Shown: positions 15,976-24,736 of the stretch, piece by piece | Numbering within the stretch: position 1 is the first letter of the stretch | How the letters are laid out: every line of letters starts with the position of its first letter | Assembly: GCF_003236315.1 (NCBI RefSeq) | Contig: NZ_POTY01000022.1 | Coordinates: forward strand, 1 to 43,501 | Length of the DNA: 43,501 nucleotides | DNA from: Micromonospora craterilacus | GTDB taxonomy: Bacteria > Actinomycetota > Actinomycetes > Mycobacteriales > Micromonosporaceae | Reading direction: 5' to 3' | The notes under the pieces: generated by a model | What the model saw: the letters and a program-made list of their open reading frames with translations, nothing else | Told to the model about the DNA's origin: nothing | Databases searched by the model: none | Position numbers and translations under genes: made by a program

Positions 15976-17353
15976 GCTCGTTGACGAGGTCGCGGACGGC
16001 TGGAGAGCGCGGGGCGGCGGGGGCGAGTTCGTCGTGAAGTCGGAGTAGGAGGACGACGCTGCGCACGGAGTTGACAGCGGGTAGGCGGCCGAGGGCGAGC
16101 CGGGCAGCGCCGACCGCACGGTCCAGGTCACCGGCGGCGTTGTGGGCAAGACTGAGCCATGCGCCGTGGCGTAGTGCGGAGCGTTGTGGCGCCTCAGTGG
16201 GACTGGTGTGAGCACGGGCATGAAGTAGCTGGCCGGCTTGGCGGAGCAGTTGTTTGCGTCGTGTCGGCACCCGCTCGGCCAGGACCACGAGGCCGCGGCC
16301 GGTGATCGCGTCGAGTTCGATGCGGTCGATGTATGAGGCCCACCGAGGAAGCGGCGTGTCGGACTTGGCGTCGAGGAGTTCAAGGGTGCTCGTGCGCATC
16401 CGTGAGTAGCTGGTGACGTCACCGGCGACGGCGTGGGCGAGGCTGCTGCGGGCGGCGACCAACGCGCGGACGGCGGGTGGCGTGGTCTCCGCCGATTCTT
16501 GCGCCGCCGCGGCGAGTTGCAGGGCGTCGAGGGCGTGGCCTCGGTCTGCGGCCTGGTTGGACATGAGAGCCAGGACGCTGGCGGCGAGGCCCGGCTCGGC
16601 TGCCGCGTGCGCGGCGCGCAGGGCCGTGAGATACCAGCGTTGCGCGATGCCGTCTTCGCCTGCGTCGAATGCCATGAAGCCGGCGGTCTGCGCGAGCTGC
16701 GCCAGGGCTGCGGTCAGGCGGCGGCCGGTGGCGGCGTTGTAGGACGCGCGGCGCAGGAGCCGGGCGACGGCGGTGAATTGGTCGTTGACAAACTCTCGTG
16801 CGGCGCCACCTTGGTTGTCGTCGAGTTGTTGGGCTTGGGCGACGACGGTGTCGATCATGTCGAGCAGCGGCGGGCTGACGGGCCCGCCTTCGCCTGCGGC
16901 GGCGACCATGTCCGGGACGGGCTGCTGCAATGCGGTCCAGGCGGGGGCGGTCAGTGCTGCGCCGGTGACGGCGATGATGGTGCGACGGGTCGGCACTGGT
17001 CCTCCTACGAGGCTGAGCAGTCCGTTGCTGTCCCAGGGTAGATCCATCGCGTGGTCTGCCGGCAGGGCAGGCTGGGGACGTGGCGCGGCCTGACCCCACA
17101 CGTCCGTGTACAGCAGGTCGGTGTGGAGTTGGGCGGACAGTAACTCGACGACGAGGTCGGGTATGTCGCCGTGCGGCACGGCGCCGTCGGAGATCCACTT
17201 GTAGGGGGTCTTGGGGTGGACTCTGCGGCTGTTGCCGCGTGCCGCCAAGACGGTATTGATCCGTCGGGCTAGGGCCTCGGGTCGCCATCCCGCGTCGTGG
17301 AGCAGATCGGACAGGCCCCGGTTGGTGTGGGGAGTTGATGGCTCGGCTTCCAC
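15932..17353 (-). CDS. XRE-like transcriptional regulator with helical (TPR-like) C-terminal domain
   Basis: A 473-residue regulator. The open frame extends to 17500, but the GTG at 17353 has AAGGGAGG about eight bases upstream and gives the usual length, so I chose it. Residues about 10-75 (GLSDLLHDAGWRPEALARRI, then PKTPYKWISDGAVP) match the variant helix-turn-helix seen in large actinobacterial XRE-type regulators. A Thr/Ala-rich segment (RTIIAVTGAALTAPA) follows, then a long helical repeat domain to the C-terminus. It is transcribed divergently from the FAD oxidoreductase operon, with 289 bases between, and is the most likely regulator of that operon. Ligand unknown. Confidence 0.75.
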   Translation of the reverse strand: MEAEPSTPHTNRGLSDLLHDAGWRPEALARRINTVLAARGNSRRVHPKTPYKWISDGAVPHGDIPDLVVELLSAQLHTDLLYTDVWGQAAPRPQPALPADHAMDLPWDSNGLLSLVGGPVPTRRTIIAVTGAALTAPAWTALQQPVPDMVAAAGEGGPVSPPLLDMIDTVVAQAQQLDDNQGGAAREFVNDQFTAVARLLRRASYNAATGRRLTAALAQLAQTAGFMAFDAGEDGIAQRWYLTALRAAHAAAEPGLAASVLALMSNQAADRGHALDALQLAAAAQESAETTPPAVRALVAARSSLAHAVAGDVTSYSRMRTSTLELLDAKSDTPLPRWASYIDRIELDAITGRGLVVLAERVPTRRKQLLRQAGQLLHARAHTSPTEAPQRSALRHGAWLSLAHNAAGDLDRAVGAARLALGRLPAVNSVRSVVLLLRLHDELAPAAPRSPAVRDLVNELRTLPIPARRAAPK

Positions 17354-17642
17354 GGTCGGAGCCTCCCTTGCGAGCGCCGAGGTACGGCGGCGGGCTCGAC
17401 AGTAGCGGCCTGATCGGTGGCGGAGAAGGAAACGCACCATCCGCACCAGGTTCCGCGCGTACCGCACCGACGGCACCGCGTCGATCTCTGCCCCGGACAC
17501 ACGACAGCGGCGACAGTCGATAAACGGGCGCGGCGGACATCGAGGCGCCGTCCCGTCTGGACTTCACGTCTGCTCACCGTCCGCCGCCACGAGGAGGGCC
17601 GCGATGCCAAGCACGCCGCTCGCCGGCCAGGAGGGATCCGCT

Positions 17643-19091
17643 ATGTTCGTCGATGTCGTTGTCGTCGGTGCCGGCCCGAGTGGTCTGGCCTGCGCCCACA
17701 CGGTCGTGCGCCAGTCCCTGGGCCAGCGGGTGCTGCTGTTGGAGGCCGGTCGGGGGTTACGGAATCGGCCGTGCCCGGTCGACCGAGGGCTGCGCTGCAC
17801 GGGGTGCGCCGGGATCTGCAACGTGATCAGCGGCTTCGGCGGCTGTGTGCACTACGGCGACGGGGTGAAGCTGAGCCTGCTGCCGTCCGGCCGCCGCCTC
17901 ATCGATCACTTCGGCGAGGACCGCGCCGGCGAGCTGTGCGAGCGCGCGTTCCAGTTCCTGACCGTGCCGCTAGCGGAGCAGCCGCTGCTGCGCGGCACGT
18001 GCCTGGGCGCGCCGGTGACCACGGCGTTCGCCGGTCACGGTCTGGCCATCCGGGAATACCCGGTCGCGGTCCTCGGCGAGACGCAGGTCCGGGCCATGCT
18101 CACGGCGTTGCATGGCTTCCGTGACGACGCTCTGACCGTGTGGGAGAAATCGGAACTGATCGCCACCGCCCTCACCGGAGACCGGCTGACGGTGACGGTA
18201 GCGACGCCCGGGGGTCCCGTCACGGTCGACACAGCGCAGCTGGTGCTGGCCACGGGCCGGCACGGGGTGACCAGCACCCAAAACCTCCTGACGGCGTTCG
18301 GGGTGCAGACGGTCGCGCCGGACATGTCGCTCGGCGTGCGTCTGGAAACGAGGGCCGAGGTGCTGGCCGCGATCGGTGTCGAGCACCCCGATCTGAAGAT
18401 CACCCAGCTGGAGCAGGTGGACAGGAAGACGAAAACGTTCTGTTTCTGTGGCGGCCCGAACGGTGGCCGGATCAAGTTCACCAACTACCAGCGCTCGTTC
18501 GGCCGCGAAGTGATCACTCTCGACGGGCACGAAACCACCGAACGCCGCCCGGGGGCGAGGCCGCTCGCGGCCAACTTCGGCCTGTTGTGCCAGCTCGCCC
18601 GCCCCGGCACCAGCGCTGAGGTCCGCGCGGAGATCCTGTCCGACTACTGGCGGCTCAGCGCCGGCCGGCCGGTCGCGCAGAGCCTGCGTGCGTTCATGGC
18701 CAGGACGGCCGAGCCGCGGAGCTGGCCGGAGTTGGCTGCGGCGGTGACGTTCGAGCCGTCCGTCCAGGACTTGAGCACGGGCCGGCTTGACAGCTTGTTC
18801 ACCGGCGCCGAGCACGCCAGCCTCGTTGAGAGCTTCCGCCGTGTCATGGGCTCGATTCTGGACCACGCCGGCACCGGCGCGTCCACGGATGATCTTGTTG
18901 ATGACGTTCTCGTGATCGGGCCGGAGGTCGAGTTCCTGTGGGACCGGGTCCCGGTCGACGAGGACTGTAAGGTGCCGGGCCTGCCGATCTTCGTGATCGG
19001 TGATGCCGCCGGGATCGCCCAAGGCATCGTGCAGGCCGCCATGATGGGCGTAGCCGCCGGCGACGCCATCGCGACCGGCATGCCGGCATGA
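17643..19091 (+). CDS. FAD-dependent oxidoreductase (COG2509-like)
   Basis: A 482-residue flavoprotein. The Rossmann motif is at the very N-terminus (VVVVGAGPSGLACAH) followed by the ribose-binding acidic strand end (VLLLEAG). A cysteine cluster, CPVDRGLRCTGCAGIC followed by GGCVHYGDGVKLS at about 50-80, resembles the Cys/Gly-rich motif of the uncharacterised FAD dehydrogenases of COG2509; the C-terminal FAD motif is VIGDAAGIAQGIVQAAMMG. I prefer the ATG at 17643 because CCAGGAGGG lies just upstream; an in-frame ATG at 17604 is weaker. First gene of a tightly coupled operon: its stop overlaps the next start (ATGA). The substrate is unknown; a redox step on a metabolite made by the operon is inferred. 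Confidence 0.8.
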   Translation: MFVDVVVVGAGPSGLACAHTVVRQSLGQRVLLLEAGRGLRNRPCPVDRGLRCTGCAGICNVISGFGGCVHYGDGVKLSLLPSGRRLIDHFGEDRAGELCERAFQFLTVPLAEQPLLRGTCLGAPVTTAFAGHGLAIREYPVAVLGETQVRAMLTALHGFRDDALTVWEKSELIATALTGDRLTVTVATPGGPVTVDTAQLVLATGRHGVTSTQNLLTAFGVQTVAPDMSLGVRLETRAEVLAAIGVEHPDLKITQLEQVDRKTKTFCFCGGPNGGRIKFTNYQRSFGREVITLDGHETTERRPGARPLAANFGLLCQLARPGTSAEVRAEILSDYWRLSAGRPVAQSLRAFMARTAEPRSWPELAAAVTFEPSVQDLSTGRLDSLFTGAEHASLVESFRRVMGSILDHAGTGASTDDLVDDVLVIGPEVEFLWDRVPVDEDCKVPGLPIFVIGDAAGIAQGIVQAAMMGVAAGDAIATGMPA

Positions 19092-20377
19092 CCGCCGCCA
19101 CGACCCGCCGCCCGGTCCTGGATCGGTTCGGGCCGCTCTACCCGGCCTCCGCGATGGCGTTGCCGGTCATCCCCAGCCTCCCGATGCCGCGCCTGCCCGC
19201 GCCGCCACCGGACGTGCGCAACCTGAGCCCGCACTACCGCGACCACTACGGCTCCCACATCCTGCGCGAATACCCCGCCGGAGACTGCGGGGACCGGATC
19301 GCGGTCATCGACAAGGCGTTCCCGCACAGCGTCTACGACATGATGCTGCTCGCCACGGTCCGCGACGACGACGTGATCGCGTCGTCGGTCAGTGATGTCC
19401 CCGAGGCCATGCTGACGACGCTGCTCACGTTCTGCGCGCAGTTCGTCCGCTACGTCCACGCCGGCTCGACTCGGCGCCGGTTCGCACTCGACGGGGCGCA
19501 GCTGATGATCGGCACGAACTACGACCCGGCCACGACCGACCGGGACAACGGGCAGTGGTGGGACAAGCGGATGCACTGGCACCTCAACTGTTGGCCCGCC
19601 ACCGCCTACCGCCATGCCTCGATTGTGCCGCTGGGCGAGGTGACTGACGTGAACCGGCGCCGGGCGCTGGTCGACCCCATCGCGTACCTCGCCGCGCAGG
19701 TCATGGGAGACGCACTCCGCACGCAGCCGCTGCCCGCCGGCTGCCGGGTGGTGGGCGATGCGGATCTGTCCCCTGCTGGTGGCCCGGTAGGTTTCAAGAT
19801 CGCTCTTCCGGGCTGGGATTTCCTGCCCGGTGCCGCCTGCGCGCGGCTTCTCGTTCAGATTCACGACGTGGCCGCAGGCGCGTACGCGCAGCTGCGGGGG
19901 TGTTTCACCGGTAGCCCGGCGGCGTCACCGTCATGGGCTCGGCCAGGGCTGCTGCCGCCCGGTCAGGTCGCGGCGAACCTCGACAACCTCGCCTGGCTCT
20001 CCGAACCCGCCCGGCGGGGTCTGGTCGTGCTGAGGTCGTTGCTCCGGGACGTCACCGCCCACGAGATGGACCTGATGCGGGCCGACATGGACCTCGCGAA
20101 CAGGTGCTTGACCCTGGCTGGCCTGGACTATCACCTCGGTTTCTGGTCCCCACCGCACCCCGACAGCTGGCCCGACAATCCGCGGGTGTTCCTCGTGATG
20201 CAGTTCAAGCTGCTCAGCGCCGTCGGCAGCAGCCCCGCGATCGGAGGCGGCGTCGCCTCGATCCTCGACCGCTTCCGGGGCCCGGTCATGTCGGCGCAGC
20301 AGACCCGGCTGCGCCGACAGTTCCAGGACCGCTTCCTCGCGCTCCTGGACTGCCACACCCCGCAGGTGACGGCGTGA
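19088..20377 (+). CDS. hypothetical protein with HIT/GalT-like motif
   Basis: A 429-residue soluble protein that I do not recognise with confidence. Between about 155 and 190 it has LMIGTNYDPA followed by KRMHWHLNCWPAT, an arrangement like the strand-His-X-His segment of HIT-superfamily nucleotidyl transferases and phosphorylases (GalT, Ap4A phosphorylase). Earlier, DRIAVIDKAFPHSVYDMM resembles the preceding strand/proline turn of that fold. If correct, it would act on a nucleotide or nucleotide-sugar phosphate bond through a histidine. Start ATG overlaps the upstream stop (ATGA) and its own stop overlaps the methyltransferase GTG (GTGA), so it is translated as part of the operon. The HIT assignment is inference. 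Confidence 0.6.
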   Translation: MTAATTRRPVLDRFGPLYPASAMALPVIPSLPMPRLPAPPPDVRNLSPHYRDHYGSHILREYPAGDCGDRIAVIDKAFPHSVYDMMLLATVRDDDVIASSVSDVPEAMLTTLLTFCAQFVRYVHAGSTRRRFALDGAQLMIGTNYDPATTDRDNGQWWDKRMHWHLNCWPATAYRHASIVPLGEVTDVNRRRALVDPIAYLAAQVMGDALRTQPLPAGCRVVGDADLSPAGGPVGFKIALPGWDFLPGAACARLLVQIHDVAAGAYAQLRGCFTGSPAASPSWARPGLLPPGQVAANLDNLAWLSEPARRGLVVLRSLLRDVTAHEMDLMRADMDLANRCLTLAGLDYHLGFWSPPHPDSWPDNPRVFLVMQFKLLSAVGSSPAIGGGVASILDRFRGPVMSAQQTRLRRQFQDRFLALLDCHTPQVTA

Positions 20378-21252
20378 CCAGCCGTGCGCCCCACGCAGCC
20401 GTCGGGGCGGGCATCACCCCGGAAATCCTCGCCTTCTACGCCGACGGGGCGGAGCAGGGGCGCCTGAGCGACCCGCGCCGCCGCATCGAGTACCTGCGCA
20501 CCCTCGATATCCTGGCCCGCCACCTTCCCCCCACAGGAACGGTCGCCGACGTGGGCGGCGGACCCGGCGCGTACGCGCTTCGGCTGGCCGCGGACGGCTA
20601 CCACGTGCACCTCGTGGACCCCGTCCCCCTGCACCTGGAACAAGCCGCTGCCTCGTCCACCCACGCCACGTCGCCAGTGGCGTCGATCGTGCGCGGGGAC
20701 GCGCGTCGGCTGCCACTCGGCTCCCGCAGCTGCGACGCCGTTCTTCTGCTCGGCCCGCTGTATCACCTCACCCACGCCGCCGACCGCGCCCGCGCCTGGA
20801 CCGAGGCGCACCGCGTGCTCGTCCCGGGCGGCATGGTCGCCGCCGCAGCGACCTCGCGCTTCTACACCACCTGGGAGTACCTCGCCAAGAACCTCTACGA
20901 CGACCCGGCCGTGGAGGCGATCCTGGCCCGGCATCTGCGCGACGGGCAACACCGCAACCCGACCGGCGACCGACGGCTGTTCACCACCGGCTACTTCCAC
21001 ACCCCGAACGACCTCACCGCCGAGGCCACCACCGCCGGCCTGCGCCCGCACGCCCTGCTCGCGGTCGAAGGTGCCGCGAAACTGCTGCCCGACCTCGCCG
21101 AGCGCCTACGCGACCCACACCGCCGCGACCTGCTCCTACGCGCGATCCGCCGCATCGAGGCGGAACCCTCACTGCTCGGCATGTCCGAACACATCCTGCT
21201 CATCGCCCACAAACCCACACCCGACAGCACCGCCACGGAGGAGACGAGATGA
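20374..21252 (+). CDS. class I SAM-dependent methyltransferase
   Basis: A 292-residue methyltransferase. Motif I is VADVGGGPGAYALRLA (residues about 55-70), followed by the acidic strand end HLVDPVPLHLEQA, the motif II/III region RGDARRLPLGSRSCDAVLLLG, and LYHLTHAADRARAWTEAHRV plus LVPGG, the usual post-motif elements. The start is the GTG at 20374, which overlaps the previous stop; the frame is open further upstream to 19933 but that is a shadow of the preceding gene. It overlaps the GTP cyclohydrolase start by ATGA. Substrate unknown; position suggests N- or O-methylation of a GTP-derived pyrimidine or another pathway intermediate (inference). Confidence 0.85.
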   Translation: MTSRAPHAAVGAGITPEILAFYADGAEQGRLSDPRRRIEYLRTLDILARHLPPTGTVADVGGGPGAYALRLAADGYHVHLVDPVPLHLEQAAASSTHATSPVASIVRGDARRLPLGSRSCDAVLLLGPLYHLTHAADRARAWTEAHRVLVPGGMVAAAATSRFYTTWEYLAKNLYDDPAVEAILARHLRDGQHRNPTGDRRLFTTGYFHTPNDLTAEATTAGLRPHALLAVEGAAKLLPDLAERLRDPHRRDLLLRAIRRIEAEPSLLGMSEHILLIAHKPTPDSTATEETR

Positions 21253-21863
21253 CCGCCACCGTCCGGCTCGCCGGCTGTGACCTCCCCACCGCCCACGGAC
21301 AGTTCCAGCTGCACGTCTTCGGCCCCGAGGCGGGACCCGAAGAAGTCCTCGCCGCCGTCCACCGCCCCCAGCCCACCGACGGGCAGACCCCGCTGGTGCG
21401 GATGCACAGCGCCTGCGCCACCGGTGACCTGCTCGGATCACTCACCTGCGACTGCGGCCCCCAGCTGGCCACATCCCTGCACCTCATCGGCACATCCGAC
21501 TACGGGATCCTGCTCTACATGCTGCGCCACGAAGGCCGCGGCATCGGCCTCGCCGCCAAGATCCGCGCCTATACCCTCATGGACCAGGGATACGACACCG
21601 TCGCCGCGAACGCCGCCGTCGGCGCACCCGCCGATGCCCGCGACTACCGGCCCGCCGCCGACGCGCTGACCTGGCTCGGCGTCGCCTCCGTCCACCTTGC
21701 CACCAACAATCCGGGCAAGATCGACGCCTTCCGCGCCGCTGGGATCGCCGTCGACCGTGTCCCACTATCCGGTTTCGTCACCCCCGCGAACCGCGACTAT
21801 CTCCACCAGAAGGACACCCTGCTCGGACACCTGAACAGCAGCGGAGCCGCCGCCGCTTACTGA
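21249..21863 (+). CDS. ribA: GTP cyclohydrolase II (RibA family)
   Basis: A 204-residue stand-alone GTP cyclohydrolase II, without the RibB half that many actinobacterial housekeeping copies carry. The zinc cysteines are in place: Cys56, Cys67 and Cys69 in HSACATGDLLGSLTCDCG. RHEGRGIGL supplies the phosphate-binding arginine region. KIRAY places Tyr108 at the position of E. coli Tyr105, so it should do full ring opening and deformylation of GTP to the diaminopyrimidine, unlike the Streptomyces homologue in which Met replaces this Tyr. The PADARDY arginine matches E. coli Arg128. In E. coli this is step one of riboflavin synthesis; here the operon lacks other rib genes, so a secondary pathway using the pyrimidine is likely. 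Last of four overlapping genes. Confidence 0.9.
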   Translation: MTATVRLAGCDLPTAHGQFQLHVFGPEAGPEEVLAAVHRPQPTDGQTPLVRMHSACATGDLLGSLTCDCGPQLATSLHLIGTSDYGILLYMLRHEGRGIGLAAKIRAYTLMDQGYDTVAANAAVGAPADARDYRPAADALTWLGVASVHLATNNPGKIDAFRAAGIAVDRVPLSGFVTPANRDYLHQKDTLLGHLNSSGAAAAY

Positions 21864-22069
21864 CCCGTATGTCCCTCCGGACACGGCCCGCCGATTGCCC
21901 CCGGTATGTATCATTCCGCCGTGTAGCAGGCGGGGGCACGCGGCTTACAAGCCGGACCACGACCCGCAGTAGAACGGTGGCGCACACCGACGCCGCTGAT
22001 CAGCGGCACCAATTCCTCCGAACCGGATCACCACTCGTCGGCATAGCCGACGAGGAAAGGAAACGCTCA
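21864..22069 (+). promoter_or_regulatory. structured leader before the sugar-nucleotide dehydrogenase
   Basis: This 206-base gap has a chain of potential hairpins: TGTCC-ctcc-GGACA (21870-21883), CGGCT-taca-AGCCG (21941-21954), the perfect 16-base palindrome GCCGCTGATCAGCGGC (21992-22007) and CTCGTCGGC-ata-GCCGACGAG (22034-22054). The last has a 9-bp stem whose 3' arm runs into the start of the ribosome binding site (GAGGAAAGG). It could cover the site or act with the upstream hairpins as a regulatory RNA; the palindrome could instead be an operator. All are inferences from inverted repeats. Confidence 0.45.
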
Positions 22070-23464
22070 ATGAAGGTCTGCGTTGTCGGCACCGGATACG
22101 TCGGTCTCACGACCAGCGTCAGCCTGGCCTTCCTGGGCCACGACACCACCTGCGTAGACCTCGACAAGCAAAAGATCGACACCCTCCGCGCCGGCCACTG
22201 CCCGATCTACGAACCGCACCTCGAAGCGCTCCTCGAACAAGCTCTCCCTCACCTGACCTTCACCACCGACTACGCCGTCGGCGTAGCCGACGCCGACGTC
22301 GTGTTCATCGCCGTGCAGACCCCGCAACTGGACAACGGCAACCCCGACCTGCAGTACCTGCGATCCGCCGCCGAAAGCGTCGCCCAGCACCTACGCGGCG
22401 ACTTCACCGTCGTGGTCAACAAGAGCACCGTCCCGATCGGCTCCGGCAACTGGGTCGACGCGATCCTGCGCGAAGCCTACGAACGCCACCACGGCCACCG
22501 CCCCAACGGCCAATTCGCCGTCGCCTCGAACCCCGAGTTCCTGCGCGAGGGCACCGCGCTCGCCGACACCCTGTACCCGGACCGGATCGTCATCGGCTCC
22601 GACAGCCAAGCCAGCCTGGACGTCCTCAACCAGCTCTACCGACCCATCCTCAACCAGTCCTTCACCCCACCAACCGTGCTGCCCCGGCCCGCCGGCATTG
22701 GCGCCGTGCCACTGATCTCCACCGACCTGGCCTCCGCCGAGCTGATCAAATACGCGGCCAACGCCTTCCTCGCCCTCAAGATCAGCTACATCAACGAGAT
22801 CGCCGCCATCGCCGGCAAAGTCGGCGCCGACATCCGCGAAGTCGCCCGCGGCACCGGCCTCGACGCCCGCATCGGCCCCCGCTTCCTCAACCCCGGCATC
22901 GGCTGGGGCGGATCCTGCTTCGGCAAAGACACCGCCGCACTCATCGCCACCGCCAGCGAGTACCACCTCCCCATGCCGATCGTCACCGCCGCCCGCGACG
23001 TCAACCACCGCCAACGCACCAAGGTCATCGACCGGCTCCTCGACGAACTCCACATCATCAAAGGCCGAAAGATCGGCATCCTCGGCCTAGCGTTCAAACC
23101 CGACACCGACGACCTACGCGACTCACCAGCCATCGACATCGCGAACCTGCTCCTCGAACGCGGCGCCCGAATCACCCTGCACGACCCCGTCGCCGCCGAC
23201 CGCTTCCGCCGCGAACAACCCACCCTGGCCGAACACCTCACCAACCGCGTCGACGACGTGTTCGACGACGCCGACGCCATCGTGGTCGCCACCGAATGGG
23301 CGCACTACCGCGACCTCGACTGGGCCAAGTTCGCCCCCACCATGCGCTCACCCCTCGTCCTCGACGGACGACACTGCCTCAACGCCGACAGACTCACCGA
23401 ACTCGGCTACCGATACCTCACCATGACCGCGCCAGCCATCCCCCCGCGCTCCGACACCCAATAG
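22070..23464 (+). CDS. UDP-glucose/GDP-mannose 6-dehydrogenase family enzyme
   Basis: A 464-residue nucleotide-sugar dehydrogenase that oxidises the C6 hydroxyl of a UDP- or GDP-hexose to a uronic acid with two NAD+. Motifs: N-terminal NAD-binding GTGYVGLT, then LGHDTTCVDLD; NKSTVPIGS; SNPEFLREGTAL; the lysine helix ELIKYAANAFLALKISYINE; the catalytic cysteine in NPGIGWGGSCFGKD; and the C-terminal substrate domain (GILGLAFKPDTDDLRDSPA). The ATG at 22070 follows GAGGAAAGG; an open frame extends to 21869 but is leader sequence. It lies downstream of the GTP cyclohydrolase and may be read through from that operon or from its own leader. Product likely UDP-glucuronate, for glycosylation or cell-surface polymer (inference). 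Confidence 0.9.
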   Translation: MKVCVVGTGYVGLTTSVSLAFLGHDTTCVDLDKQKIDTLRAGHCPIYEPHLEALLEQALPHLTFTTDYAVGVADADVVFIAVQTPQLDNGNPDLQYLRSAAESVAQHLRGDFTVVVNKSTVPIGSGNWVDAILREAYERHHGHRPNGQFAVASNPEFLREGTALADTLYPDRIVIGSDSQASLDVLNQLYRPILNQSFTPPTVLPRPAGIGAVPLISTDLASAELIKYAANAFLALKISYINEIAAIAGKVGADIREVARGTGLDARIGPRFLNPGIGWGGSCFGKDTAALIATASEYHLPMPIVTAARDVNHRQRTKVIDRLLDELHIIKGRKIGILGLAFKPDTDDLRDSPAIDIANLLLERGARITLHDPVAADRFRREQPTLAEHLTNRVDDVFDDADAIVVATEWAHYRDLDWAKFAPTMRSPLVLDGRHCLNADRLTELGYRYLTMTAPAIPPRSDTQ

Positions 23465-23493
23465 CCACGACGCACCGACGACAGGCACCATCC

Positions 23494-23509
23494 GGGCCGT
23501 CGACGGCCC
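23494..23509. terminator. palindrome between convergent genes, possible terminator
   Basis: GGGCCGTCGACGGCCC is a perfect palindrome that folds into a 6-bp GC stem with a TCGA loop. It lies 30 bases after the dehydrogenase stop and before the end of the convergent gene, so it could serve both. There is no T-run, as is common in high-GC actinomycetes. Confidence 0.4.
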
Positions 23510-23637
23510 CCGTTGACCGTGCGCTAAGGCGAGCAGAGTGGCACAGTCGGACGTGGTCGTCGATCAGCGCACGGCGGCATTCCGACGCGGTGTCCACGCG
23601 AGCGCTCTGCAGGCGGTGACTCGAAGATGGCAGGGCG

Positions 23638-24606
23638 TCAGCGCCGGAAGGGACGTCGTCCGTCTCGCGGAGTCGCCTCCGGGAACGGGCGGAACCACAC
23701 TGCCGGCCGATAGTCACCCATTCCTGTAGACCGGTTGTATTCGCTGTCGGGGTCCTCGACGCCGTCGAGCTGGGCATCGAACAGGTTGAGGATGTCGTCA
23801 TCCTCGAGCAGCACTTCGGACGTGATGTCCCAGTCGTAGTCGTCGGGGTGTGAGGGCAGCCTGGCCAGGTCGGACGGGGCCACGCCCCAGCCGTCTTGGT
23901 GGGCGTCCTGGCCTGCGCGCAGTATCAGGTGTAGGGCCATCTCCTCGCCCGGGCAGGTGGGCGTGGGGATCCTGCCGGCTTCGAGGTCTCCGGTGAGATC
24001 GTCGAACGCGCGGGCGGCCTGCCGACGCCACACCGCGTCCTGCCGCCAGGTGATCCGCGGGTAGCTGGCGAGAAGGCTCCACTCCCCTTCCTCGATGACC
24101 GGGGCGTCGCCGTGCTCGTTGACGTCGTCGTATGCCTGGTCGGCGAGGATCTGCGCTACCGCCCACAAAATCATGGAGGTGCGAGGAGTCAGTTGATATC
24201 CAGAGCAAGCGGTGCAATCGCCCTTCCCGCAGCGGCACAGCGGGAAGAGCGTGGCGAAGTCAGGTGCCGCAGGGACGGCTGCCGGTATCGACTCGCCGTC
24301 GAACACCTGCTGGGTCGAGTCGACGACAACAACGCCCGGAACGTCGGCGATGACGTCGTCCACGTGGACGAGCCACGCGACAGCACCTGCGGGATCGCCC
24401 TGCACGTCCTGCCGCGCCTCGGCGCGGACATCGGCAACGCTGTGCCCGGCAGGGGCGCGGAACGGCGTGGCGTCGATGTCGTCGAGAGCTGCCTGTTCCA
24501 GCGCGGCGTGATCGGTGACCTCGACGACCAGTTCGGCCTTTACCACGATCCGCTGGCGTTGCTTGCCCGCAGGACGTTTGCCCGGACGCCTGCTCCGCTT
24601 GCCCAT
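23638..24606 (-). CDS. hypothetical protein, 322 aa
   Basis: Unrecognised soluble protein. I start it at the ATG giving MGKRSRRPGKRPAGKQRQR; the frame is open further to 24702, but that part lacks protein character. After the basic start, a Val-rich segment (VVKAELVVEVTD) follows; in the middle a compact cysteine cluster, PLCRCGKGDCTACSGYQL at about 140-157, has four Cys spaced like a small metal-binding knuckle. The C-terminal half is acidic. It is divergent from the LexA-like gene (127 bases apart) and convergent with the dehydrogenase gene. Function unknown. Confidence 0.75.
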   Translation of the reverse strand: MGKRSRRPGKRPAGKQRQRIVVKAELVVEVTDHAALEQAALDDIDATPFRAPAGHSVADVRAEARQDVQGDPAGAVAWLVHVDDVIADVPGVVVVDSTQQVFDGESIPAAVPAAPDFATLFPLCRCGKGDCTACSGYQLTPRTSMILWAVAQILADQAYDDVNEHGDAPVIEEGEWSLLASYPRITWRQDAVWRRQAARAFDDLTGDLEAGRIPTPTCPGEEMALHLILRAGQDAHQDGWGVAPSDLARLPSHPDDYDWDITSEVLLEDDDILNLFDAQLDGVEDPDSEYNRSTGMGDYRPAVWFRPFPEATPRDGRRPFRR

Positions 24607-24721
24607 GCGCGCCAGCGTAGCTCCGCTTTCGAACGCTGAGGGTGGTGGGCAGTAAGCGGCGAACAGTGCACGGCGCTCACGAAACCCGTCATCAATTAGC
24701 ACAAACGATCGAATCGCAGGG

Positions 24722-24736
24722 TACCGTGATGTAGTG
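24722..24736 (+). promoter_or_regulatory. candidate leaderless start of the LexA-like gene
   Basis: TACCGT fits the -10 pattern TANNNT and ends 6 bases before the GTG start at 24734. No Shine-Dalgarno sequence precedes the start, so the transcript may begin at or near the start codon, as is common in actinobacteria. No GAAC-N4-GTTC type SOS box was found upstream. Confidence 0.45.

Noticed and set aside
24640..24733. SOS box upstream of the LexA-like gene
   Set aside because: No GAAC-N4-GTTC or close variant was found; AACGATCGAATCG is only weakly symmetrical.
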